A DNA stretch of 64,000 nt, from NCBI GenBank assembly GCA_003024175.1, contig MDYQ01000020.1, positions 248,001 to 312,000 of the forward strand, written 5' to 3'. Under the pieces are notes generated by a model. The model was given only the letters and a program-made list of their open reading frames with translations. It had not been told where the DNA came from and searched no databases. Every line of letters starts with the position of its first letter. Position 1 is the first letter of the stretch. Both the position numbers and the translations under genes were made by a program. The DNA is from Planoprotostelium fungivorum (Eukaryota > Evosea > Variosea > Cavosteliida > Cavosteliaceae). This document shows, piece by piece, positions 33,037 through 44,247 of the stretch.

Positions 33037-36000
33037 TTATCCAACACGATAACCAGCAGGAGAGAGAACCTTGTTGAGGGGCTCCTTATGTTTGAACAGC
33101 CACACTTTTGCCATATCATTTCTCTCAGCTAGTCTCACAAGGTACCCCGTGAACGCCTCCGTCAGCTCTTTCTTCCGTTGATTCGTCTCCACCAACTGAA
33201 GGCAGGAGACCAAGATGAGATCCAATCTCCAATTGACCAGCGTGTCCTTGATCTGCACTCTTCAGCTCGAGATGACCTCAATCCTTACCTCCAAGAGATT
33301 GTTCAGCAGCTTGAACCACGTCTTGTATGTATCCGGCACCAGGATGATAAAGGACTCTCGGAAGATCATCACCCACTGCTTCGTACACTTTCGATCCTCG
33401 TAGCAGGCGTGGATGGCAATATCTCTCACCACGTCCATGTCCGTGCTCTCTCGTGTCATCCTCCCCAGAAACATCTGCTCTCTCTCAGCACCTCTCCCTC
33501 AGTTCTTCTCACCTTGTCGAGCAGTGACTTGATGTCCTTCTCACTCATGCTGAACGAACTTCCACCGGGAGGAAGTAGTGTGGGAGCGATGACTCTCTTG
33601 TTCTCTTCCCTCTCAGATAAGAAGGGTCCCTCGCAAGATCGGAACAGCAGGGAGCACAGCTCTAGGATGTGGACCATGTTGGCCTCGACTAATCTCACCG
33701 GTAAGGTGTTCGCTCTCTCTCCCTGTTCTTGTCACACGTATGAACGGACATCCGTTCTCACCTTGCACACGTACTCTCCACCACCCGAAGAGAATTCGAT
33801 GAGCTGTGATATCACTTCTCGGTCTAGCATCTCCTTACGCTGTTCGTTGCGTTAGTTGAATGACGAATGTCTCTTGTAATGATAATATAATATGTGTATA
33901 GACCCACCCATGAGGGACCTAGTGAGGCGATATTCTCGAGCAATAAAAAGTATTGTGTACAGTTCCTCGATTGCCTTCTGACGGATTTGAGCTGAGTCTA
34001 TATCAGAGGAGGGACCAAGGACTGATCCACTCACCATCCTCGTGGAGAGCAGGAAGGTCATGAATCGATAGAGACTAGTGTCCTGCACCCGTTAGAAAAG
34101 GAGAGATGAGGAGATACCTTGGGAGGGTTGTAGATGTGATCTCCATCAGGGGGAGGGAAGGTCCGATCGATGGAAGTGATGGCAGCAGTGACGATGTGAG
34201 TGAAGGCGACTCGGATGTTGTCAAAGGGACAGGTGATGAAGAGTTGCTTCAGCATGTTCTTGTTCGACGTCAGACTGTCGATCAGCCACTCGGAGGCTTG
34301 GTGACTCGATTGATAGACCTTGGTCAGTTGTTTCACCCACACATCGAACATCGGCTTATCTCTGGCGTGGGCATATACCTTCCTCTTTCATTCTCTTTCT
34401 CTCTCTCCTTTCTCACCTGGAACAGAAACAGTGTGCCGAATTGGGTGGCCTGTAGGAATGGATCGTTGGGAGGTAGGTTGTTCATATCTGAGGACATCAG
34501 TGGATGTGAGATGATGCACTGACCATCATCCATCTTGTGAGTGCATATGTTGACGATACTCCAGATGAACGAGAAGTAGTCTCGACAGATGACAGATCTG
34601 TCTCTGTCAGGTAAATGAGGTGTGATGCATTCACTTTTCCAACAGAAATAGAGCGTTATCTTTGTGGATGATCTCCATCACTTGATTCTTTCTCTCCGTC
34701 TCCATTTCTTCTTTCGTTTCTTCTTTCTGGCTCTGGTTCTCGTCATTCACACAATCACATCGTCGTATCTATTGTGCATCGCATCATGTCGATGCGTATA
34801 GGTGAATGAGGTGCATCCACTCACCATAGACAGCTTCGCGTTGTGATCCTTCAGAGCTGCCGACAGCTTGATGATCAGATTCTCATTCGAGTTGACGATT
34901 CGGCTCCTTCCTCCCTCAGCCACGATCATTTGATTTCCTTGAGCCAGTAGGGGGTGATACGATGCACTCTCCAGCTTGCCCTCTCCCACCATCAATTCCT
35001 TCTCCGCGAGTGTCTCCTTTTCGCTCCTCTGAACAAATGAGCCAACATCTTCATATTGTCTCACCTGATCCATGTCCTCCTTTTCGATGTCTTCTTCTTT
35101 TGGAGACTCTTCAGAGTGACTCTCCTTCCTCTGGTAGACAAGGATGTATGCGTTGTAGCTCTTCACTCGAACGTTGCTATTCGTCTTTCCCGTGAAGCGA
35201 TCGACGTCATTGTATTCCTCCTGTCCTCCGAAGCAGTGGTTGGGTATGTCGTCCGGATCGAAGGGTGTGATCGTCACATCGTTGAATTCGTACCACTTGT
35301 CTCTCCTCTCCTCTTCTCTCTCCCTTCTCTCTTCTTCTCTCTCTTTCCTCTCTTCCTCTCTCTCCTTTCCCCTCTCCTGTGTCATCGTGAGCATCGTTGG
35401 GTGAATGATCATGACTAAGAAGTGATAGAGACCTTGATGAAGGAATAGTAGTGCCCAAAATCTGCCGTGCCAGAGTGTACGACTACACCGACGAGTTCGT
35501 ATTGATAATAACTGGGCACACGATCCTCCGTCTCTCTCCCCACGTCATTCTCTCCCATCTATCTCGGTCAGTCGTGTAGAGAAATGCAATTACCTCTTGT
35601 CTTGTTGTCCCATCCGCTTGTTCAGCAGAGGCGACACCCTCTTTGGTGTACGGCTCCATGTCCAACACCATCGGAAACTCGCAGCGGTCGTTCAATTTGA
35701 TGTGTTTCATCTTCTCATAATCGAACTCAAATCTACCGTCATCAGACATCTCGAATCATCAACAATCACAGTGATAATCGATGGTGATGAAAGATGGATG
35801 TGGTCACCTCTTGAGATGGAGGAGTAGCATATTGGGTAGATCCTTGATGACACATCTCTTGAGTGTCTCCACTGCTCGATTACACTTGTCACAAAAGTAC
35901 TTGTTGTCATCGACAAGCATCTCTCCTTTGATGAATGATTTGAGGGACTGGTTGATGTCCTTCTGTCTGGAGATCTCCACAGATAACGTGTAGAACGGCT

Positions 36001-39000
36001 CGTCTCTCTCTGAGCTGTGAGGGCATTCCTTGCAGATCAATTGATTGCACAAGGTACCACTGAACACCTGTCTCCCTTCAGCCACAGAGACGGAAAATGT
36101 TCTCACATTCTTGAGGAGATGTTCCTGATGGGTACCCTTGAGAGAGGACTCCAGATGATCGAACAGCATGTTACTGAACTCGTTGCAGTCCATCTGTACC
36201 GATGTATTGATCGCTCTTCCTTCGTAGTCTTTCAGTGTGGTGCACAGTTGAACTGGATTGTAGTACTTCTTCGCAGAGTCTTGCAGGTGCGAGAACAAGA
36301 GTTGAATCTGGTACAACAGTGTTTTCTGTGAGTGATTAGGATCTCATCGTGGATGTGTGTGTGAGGCAATGTCCAGTACTATCCTTTCGGTATAGAAATA
36401 ACGAGATAAATCTTTCAATGATGAAGATGGAGATAGACACCTCGATATCTTGACCTTGAGCGGCTTTGAGATCCACAGAAAGGAGAGGCTTCTTGAATTC
36501 TGGGATGAAATTGAGTTGTTGGACGAGACTGTTGAGATAGCAGGTGGCTCCCAGATTCTGCAGACCGACATAACCATATTCGGACTTTTCTATCTCTACG
36601 GGGGCACATGACCAATCGTCTTTGAGAGAGAGGTGATCCAGCTGGTCTCTCAACAATCTGCACAGTGTGTTCATGTTCTCTACCGAGTCTGTGACGATCT
36701 CGGACAGGAGGTTGAAGGCTGCGTTCCTCGACTCCTCTGTCTGACATCGAGGAGCTCTGCTTCCATTCACTCCCCTCGGTGTCTCTGCTGTGACGGAGAA
36801 TAGACAGTTCTGGAACACCTGCACTCGATCAATCATCAAGGAGATCAATCATCAAGGAGATCAATCATCAAGGAGATCAATGAGAGTGCATGGGAAGAGG
36901 GGAAGAGATAGAGACGGACCTCCTGTGTGATGAGAGTGCAGGTGGAGGATTCCTTCAGGTGAGGGAACTTCATGAGGAAGACACGGAGGAATTCCAAGAT
37001 ACCGATGATGACACGGTCTGGAGGTCCAGAAGAGGAAGACTCTAGCACAGGGTGCTTGGCAATCTGATGATACATCCTATCCTGTTCAACATCCCTCCAC
37101 ATCCTATCCATTCGATGAGTGACTCACTTCTGAAGGAGCTGATCCCAGTCGATATCCTCTTTGATGGGAAGAATGAACGTATTCTCTACGTGTGAACGGA
37201 GCAATTTGACAAGGAGTATGAAGTATTGCTCGCAATTGTAGGGGTACTTCTCCACCATCGGAAGGTATGACAAGAGGATCTTCATGAACAATGAGGTGGC
37301 CGTCTCTCCCATCTCCTGGCTCATGCTCTTTCGGGATTCTGTGTTACGTGTCATCCATGTGATGGGTATAGATGTGTGTGATAAGATGTAATGTGTATAC
37401 GTGTGATGGGTATAGATGTGATGTGTGTGATAAGATGTAATGTGTATATGTGTGATGAGTATAGATGTGATGGGTTTAGATATCATGTGTGTGAGATAGA
37501 GGAATGAGAATGACACACCAGTGTGGATGTCCTTGGAGCACAGAACGAGAACGAGTCGGGTAGAGCCCTCGCGGATCTGCTTCTCCGCAGGTGTGAGGAC
37601 GGTGCACAACAGCCATTCATTGAGTTGATTCCACTGATAGAAGTAGTCCAGGATGTCCTGACCAGAGAAGACACAGGCAATCAACATGGTCAGTGACTGC
37701 TGCACTGCCGACGTTGCATCTGCGACATCCTCTCCCGTGGTACAGGCGGCATCCAATGAGATCTCCAGTAATCGCATGACCAGAGTCTCCGAATCGATGG
37801 TGGATAAGAAGGTGGGATCCTGTGACAGTGAGGAGAGAGAAAGATGAGATGAAGCACCTTGAAGGTGTGAGAGCCCTTGGGAGACAAGAGGGAAGAGCGA
37901 TCGGAGGATGGTGTCTGGAGATGGTCGATGGAGAGTAAGTTGATGATAGAGAGGAGTAGAGAGTAGAATCGGTTTCTCCCGGGGGGATCGATGCAGGGTC
38001 TCATGAGAATGGAGACGAGATGATTGAGACCACCCTTCTTGATGAAGGTCCTCCTCCAGGTCTCAGGGTTGATGGGTTCAAAGGGTCGATGATTGGGATC
38101 GATGGAATCAGAGAGGGAGGGGTGGGTGATGAGGAGGTGGATGATCTGTAGGGAGTAGATCATCTTGAAGGTGGAGTGTTGGGTGTCGATCAGCTCCTCC
38201 CATCGTAGAGGATCACCCCCCAGGTTCTTCATCTGGAGGAGGAGTTGTCCGTTGATCTTGATCTGGGACAGCAACTTCCATGCCATCTCTCCCATCTTGT
38301 CAGAGTAGTTGAGGACTCGGTAGAGGACATCAAAGTATCGCTCTAAGATCTGTCCTGGTGATCCCTTCTGCGGTTCCACCCACTGAGCCCCCTTCGTCTC
38401 GCTCTGCATTCGTCATCATCATCCAAATGACACTATGAAACGAGAGGATCAAAGTAGAGATACGGATGATTTCATAGAAAGGAGATGGAAGATGATCGTA
38501 CCATAGCATGAGTTGAACGATGGAGGACATTGCTGGATGATGGAGTGGGGGTGGGTTGAGAGGGCGTTGAAGGTGGAATGGGAAGAGGAACGTTGATCCC
38601 AAGTAAACCTCCCAACATGTGTCGAATCGATTCACCCACCAGGGCTTCCACCGGTGCTTCATCATACGTAGCCTCCTCCTTCTCCTGTTTCTCTGTCATC
38701 TGACGATCTTTGTGTAATGAGAGGACCACCTCCTTCTTCTTCTCTGAGACAGGGTAAGTGTTGATCATGGGAGTGAAACCGAGAGCAGATGTGAAGGAGA
38801 GACCAGAGAAGAGTCCGTTTGTTCTGCGGGGCAGATTGGGATCGAGTGTACGCTTTCTGGCGATGAGAGTTTGACGATCGGATATTCTGAAATCTCCCAG
38901 AGTCTTCCCTTCCTCCTTCAACTCTCTGTCGTGCGTGCAGATCCGCAGCGATCTACCGGGCACACCGATCATAGTGCCCACTTTGTACCTTCCCTCTTCA

Positions 39001-42000
39001 GTCTACACTCGTTTGCTCCTCTCACTTTAAGGCGAGGACGGTTTCGGTGGACATCATCTGCACGATGGGAGCCATTCCCCTCTCAGCCTTGATGAAGAGG
39101 GTCAACTGCCTTCCCTCTCCCTTCTGCATCACTTCTTTCCCCTGCACTCTCTTTCGACCCCTCTCTTCGTATTCTTCCACCAACTGAGTCAGGAGAGTCA
39201 GACATCTCTGGATGATCATCTCGCTCCTCCTCCTTCCATTCTTTCCCTCCTCTCCCTCCATCGCCTTCGTTGCCGTCTCCAGATGCTTGATGCAGGTGGC
39301 AATGTAATCCTCCCTCAGCTTCACCGCTCTCGGCTGTCTCCCATTACTTCTCTTCTCCTTCGTCTCCTCTCACCTTCAGACTCTCTCCGTGAATGTACTG
39401 ATGGAAGGAGTTCAATCTCCGCATGGCCGCCTGTGATATCGATGCATCTTCTGCTTCCAATGCGATGTTCCATAATTCATTGGACCCAGTGAAACCCTCG
39501 GCGATTAAGAGGTATGAATCACCCTGGTGGTGTCACATTGTGATCATCCGTGGAAGGTAGATCGAAGATAAAATAGAAGATCATAGAATGCAATAAAAGA
39601 CAATCGAATGGGAGATCGATCTCACCTGTTGGGGATGAGCGGGAAAGGTGTTCTCTCTGGTGATGGCATTATTGGTAGATGGAGTCCTCTGGATCAGAGG
39701 GGAGGATTTCCCAGCGTTGATGTTGTTGAGAAGGAGAATGTCCCTGCCCCCCACCTTCTTGATCTTACCAGATCTGAGATTGACGATGATGCAGGACAGA
39801 TCGAAGAGATGATAACCAGCTCGACTGAGAGAGGTGGTGGACATGCCCAGCATCTTGCCGAGGAAGAGATGCTCGATGACGGACTCTGTGATGGCCGCGT
39901 TGCTTCCCGTCACCACTGCGGGATCCCCCAGAGATGTAAGCTGGATCTGCTCACTGGTCATCGCCTTTCCAAAGAGGCTCCCATTCGGTGTCGTGTTGGT
40001 CTTGGTTCCGTGTTGAAACCACAAGTACACCTTCTCTCTCTCCACCGAACTGACGGAGCGTGATACGAGAGCATCCCAGAGGATGTCAGCCTCCTCGGCG
40101 GCTAAGGTCAGAGCGGAGTTGGACAGAACAAAGTGGAGAAACTCGAGACGTATGGAGACGTGCTCCATGTGTGATATGCGGTGGCTTCCCGCTCGTCCTC
40201 CACTTGCAGTGCTGGTCATCAGTGTCTGTCACGTGTGAGTGACGGTGAGGGTAAAGTGTTACCTCGGGAGGAATGATGAAAGTATCTACAAGGTGTGTCT
40301 TATATACAACGATCTCCTGGATCACCAGGCCCAATAGATTGTGTTTCTGCGCTAACTGTTCGATGACCATGGACACACTGGGCTTCTTCCTCTTTGATGT
40401 TTTAAAATAAGTGGCTGAGCAGTGTGAGCTGAAGAGAGGAGAAAAGGGGCGCTGAAGAAACAGATGAAATACCTATGATTCTGGCCAGTATGATCAAGGA
40501 GTCTGGTACTGATCTCATCAATCGGATGTTGTCGATGAAAAGGTCCATGTAATAGAATCTCTGATTGTGACACTCTGGCTTCTGTAACAGTTCCACGATC
40601 TTAGTGATTGCCTTTGTGATGACAATGGGCTTGTAGGGTATCCGCTCGGTCTCGCTGATGTACTGGGCTAGCAGAGGTAGACCATACCAATTCACACGTT
40701 CCACATTGTTCGGCTGTCTTCTGTATCAATCGATCTGCATGACATCGTGCTATCGTAGGAGTAGAATCAATTACAACTCGTGTGAATCATGAGATGAATC
40801 ACCGTGATGGGTCTGGACAGGGCGATATCCGAGTAACTGTGTAAGAACTCGATGGTCTCGTTGTCGTAGTCATCAATGAGAGTCTTAGCCTTGACATGCT
40901 CGAAGAAGTTGTACATGTTTTCGTTGCTGAGGTAGGGTACCACTTGGATGATGGATGTCAGAATTGTATTCTTCACAGACTCGTGTTTTCCCTGATCCAT
41001 GTTAGACTGATCACAAGAAATGAAAGGATTGACAAAGGATGAGAAGAGTCCTAGGAAGAGAAAAGAGAAGAAGAGAAGAAGAGAAGAGAAAAGAGGAGAA
41101 GAGAAGAGACAAAATGAGGAAAAGACAAAGAGAGAAAGAAGGCTCACCAGAATGGAATCATACAAAACGGCAAAGTATTGAAGATCCATTTGATTCATCT
41201 TGGCAGCGAAGATGAGAATGGAGAGGGACTGTTTGATGACCTCGGGATGCGTGGTGCGGCATATACAACCGACGACATCCTTATCCTTCAGCCAATCCAT
41301 CACCAGCTTGGGGTCGATGGGTCTCTCCTCCTTCTTCTGTTGTGTGGTGCTGCCCCCGTTGTTCATGGCGTTGACTGTTGCATTGGTTGCTGCTTTCCAT
41401 AAACTTCCCAGGAACGTCTTGTCGTCTCGGTTCATCTGAGCTCTCGCCACCACCTTTCGGATGAACTTAATTCCCCTCAACTTCCTCTCCAAATTCGTCG
41501 ACATCAAGTTGAGCAGGGATACGTCCAAATTGAAGATCTCGATGGATTCTTCCAGTTTGTGTGTCGTCCATATCAACGATAACATCGAGTGTAGCATGTC
41601 ACCTGCTCGCGTCACTCTTCCTCTGTTCCTTCTCATTTCGACTCTTGTATCATGTATCTCATCGATGGAACACGAATCTCACCGATCTCAGCGACGATCT
41701 GTTTCTCTTCCTTCTTGAATTCGTTGCGAGCCATTTCCAACAACTGGTGAAAGATCTCCTGCTGCACTTTCGGGAGATATTCGTTCAAATAGTTGAGTTG
41801 GATGTAGCTTTTCATCTGTACTCTTCAGTGACATCATCAGACATTCCACTCACGTTCACTACCACTCGAAGAACATTTTTGATTGAATTCAGTTGGGGTG
41901 ACTTCTCCAACAGTTGTAATAACAATTTGAATCCATTGTTCTTTGCAAAGTATTCGAGTAGTTGAGCGTACACGGGGGATACTGCTACGTCGGTTCTCTA

Positions 42001-42921
42001 TTCGTTCTCAATCGAATGGTCAATGTCGACAATAAGTAACGCACCACATATTGATACGATAGGGCTTGATTGGCACCCACTGTTCCTTCCACGACGGATG
42101 CCCTGTTCTCTTCTATTGCATTCTCCTGATGACAATGAGAACGAATCAATAGGATGATAATGAAAATGAGTCAATGGGATGACAATGAGAGAGGCAGATG
42201 GAAGAGATCAACTGAGACAGATAGAGGAGGAAGAGTTACCTTCTTGAGACGTTCATAGTAGTCTCTCTTGCTGGGGTGATAATAACCACAGGAATGAACA
42301 AAGACACGTGATAGAGCATGAATTAACTCAGTGTGGTCCTCGGGGAGACCGAGAGATAGACAGACATCCAGATAGAAGGTGAAGAAGTCATTGCAAGTTG
42401 TACGGAGGGAGGGGAGGAGGTCAGATCTCTGTAGGAGACTGAGGACCATCCTGGGCATCGACGAGCGGAGGACATAGTCTGACTTAGCGGGTGCATCTTC
42501 AATTGGCTCATCCAGTGAAGAGAGTTCGGCTCCATCCCTCGTGTTCTCTCTGATCCTCATCGCCTCTTGACATACCTCTGTCGCCGACTTCAGGTAGTTC
42601 ACCAGTGAAGAATCTGAGTTGTTTCATTCTTTGCCCGGCAGGTTCATTTCTCACCGCTTCTGAGTGCGTATTCGATACCAGAGCAAGTGTTTCTAAATTT
42701 CTCAATCTCTTGCTGATAAGGTGGCTGTTCGTTCTGTATAGAGACGGTTGTACTGTTTGTATTCTTGATTTGTTCCTGTTCCTGCTCTTCATCTTGTGCA
42801 CCTACATCACATTGATTTTCGTCATATCTCAGTAAGACTTACTGTCATCTCTGATTATATTGTCAGATATCCCTGAATTCTCCTCCTCCCGTTTAATTTC
42901 ACCAGCATTATCGCTGCTCAT
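33037..42921 (-). CDS. Very large ubiquitin-specific protease (USP9X/USP24/USP34 class)
   Basis: Nearly 10 kb of minus-strand exons (several dozen) from MSSDNAGEIKREEENSGIS at 42921 to LNKVLSPAGYRVG and stop at 33037. The N-terminal two thirds is helical repeat-like sequence (for example LPEDHTELIHALSRVFVHS, FKLLLQLLEKSPQLNSI, LNEYLPKVQQEIFHQLLEM). A part near 38.9 kb (RSLRICTHDRELKEEGKTL) resembles a ubiquitin-like fold. The catalytic domain has the Cys box GYVGLQNLGATCYLNSLVQQ (about 36500-36590), a zinc ribbon (LICKECPHSS, YFCDKCNRAVETLKR), LPNMLLLHLKRFEFDYEKM, and the His box GVVVHSGTADFGHYYSFIK (about 35430-35490) followed by KWYEFND. It removes ubiquitin from substrates. Oddities: an Arg/Glu repeat insertion between the His box and KWYEFND, and tandem repeats in introns. 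Protein length near 2,400 is an estimate. I treat it as one gene because no internal stop-start boundary is apparent, but exon joins were not all checked. Confidence 0.85.
35297..35373 (-). repeat. Coding Arg/Glu low-complexity insertion in the USP catalytic domain
   Basis: The exon after the His box begins with about 27 residues of Glu/Arg repeat (units like EREEERKEREEER) before the conserved KWYEFND strand. The DNA is almost pure pyrimidine on the plus strand. Length is close to a multiple of three and the frame stays open. Confidence 0.75.
36826..36880. repeat. 16-base tandem repeat in a USP intron
   Basis: Three to four copies of GAGATCAATCATCAAG in a row, between two USP exons. Confidence 0.85.
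37360..37495. repeat. Longer tandem repeat in a USP intron
   Basis: A unit of roughly 45-50 bases (GTGTGATGGGTATAGATGTG ... AAGATGTAATGTGTATA) repeats about two and a half times. Confidence 0.7.
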
Positions 42922-43476
42922 GATTGACTGCAGATTTCAATCATACAGAACTGTTGACACGTTAAAAGAAGAAAAATATGAGGTGATCCTGACTTATGAT
43001 TGGATATCTGCGTCGAAATTGATTTTCGTAATAGAGAAGGCGAATAGTTATATGATGACCTGAAAGACAGAAGGGGTCAGAGACTCTGTTCCTTGGCTGC
43101 AACTGGACCCGGGTCGGCGGTTTGTCGCGAAAAGTTGGTTTGTTTGTTTGAAAATCATTTCCAAACCCTTACCGAAACAATTTCAGCCAAACAGCCCAAA
43201 CCTTCGAGAAACACTCTGCTCTCTTGCTGACCACTAATTCTGCACAAGATATCCAAAGAAGAGTCGTCTAATGCTTGAAGACATCAACTTCGTGGCATCC
43301 ATGATGACCAAAAACATGAGAAGGTCAGCTGGGGACGGTGATCCTGTTGTGCTGGTGTTAAAATATCATCTAGAGTGAATTATATTCGATTAAAATCCAT
43401 GGGTTGTTTGTTCGGTTTACAAACTTTCAAGTTGAAGAGGGAAAACGGTGCTTTCCGCGCACATCACCCCTCCAAC
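42922..43476. other. Divergent spacer between USP and SDH genes
   Basis: About 550 bases with the two promoters. I see no coding exon with support, no inverted repeat and no RNA gene. Confidence 0.45.
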
Positions 43477-44091
43477 ATGCTGTCCTCTGCCCTTCTCAAA
43501 CAGTTTCAAACCAAGGGTTTCGCCTTCAAGGCTATTCCTAGATCTTCTCCTGTTGCCAGAAACTTCTCAAAAGGTGAAAAATGTGATTCTGGGAGAGACC
43601 AATCTGTATAGGTACTCTTCCTCTCAGAAAGCAAGCCTCTTTCCCCGAGAAGTTCGCCGAGAATGTGAAGGCAACAGAGCAGGCCCTCGCCGGTAAAGAT
43701 TCGAGAGATATCTACCAGAAGGAATACTACCACTGGTCTCACCTCGCCCTGACTGGATTGATCCCAACTGCTTTTATTCTCTCTCCCTCTGCCCTCAACT
43801 TGCCCATCGATTACGCTCTTGCCGTCGCCATCCCCGCTCACACATACATGGGCTGCACTATCATCATCGACGACTACATCCACGGATCTGTCAACACGTG
43901 AGTTCATCTGTGTTCTATGATGACTACCGACAAGGCGAGGGACTGATAGTAGAAGGATCGCCAAGGCCGTTTTGATTGTCTTGGTCATTCTGACCGCTGC
44001 TGGGCTCCTCATGTTGAACGCCCACGGTATTGGACTCACCGAATCTGCCAAACAACTGTGGAGAAAGGAGGATGTATCAAAGAGACTCTAG
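43477..44091 (+). CDS. SDHD: Succinate dehydrogenase small membrane anchor subunit (CybS)
   Basis: Three exons. MLSSALLKQFQTKGFAFKAI and RNFSK form a mitochondrial presequence. After the first intron (acceptor GCAAG) the protein continues SFPEKFAENVKATEQALAGK. It then has the CybS pattern: YYHWSHLALTGLIPTAFIL, LPIDYALAVAIPAHTYMGC (helix with the heme-ligand-type His), IIIDDYIHG with the quinone-site Asp-Tyr, and a last helix AKAVLIVLVILTAAGLLML. Stop TAG at 44089-44091. It anchors complex II in the inner membrane and helps form the heme b and ubiquinone site. Length (about 185 residues) and the three helices are normal for the family. Confidence 0.88.
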
Positions 44092-44247
44092 TCTCATAAA
44101 CTCGTGCTCACAGCTGATTGTCTTTATTGCCTTCCTTTCTTTCCTTCTTCAACATTCACTTCACTCTCTCCTTGATTCTCTACGCCTCTGAGTTGATCTT
44201 GGCTCGTGAATTGTCGATTGGTCCCTTCGATGGCCTGACAGAGTCAT

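Noticed and set aside
34747-35412. Taking the Arg/Glu stretch at the start of this frame as an independent gene
   Set aside because: It is one exon of the USP gene: the downstream part holds KWYEFND and continues the catalytic domain.
41045-41140. Hydrophobic Leu/Phe/Ser stretch in a USP frame that could look like a membrane helix
   Set aside because: It is a GA-rich intron read in the antisense direction; splice signals flank it.
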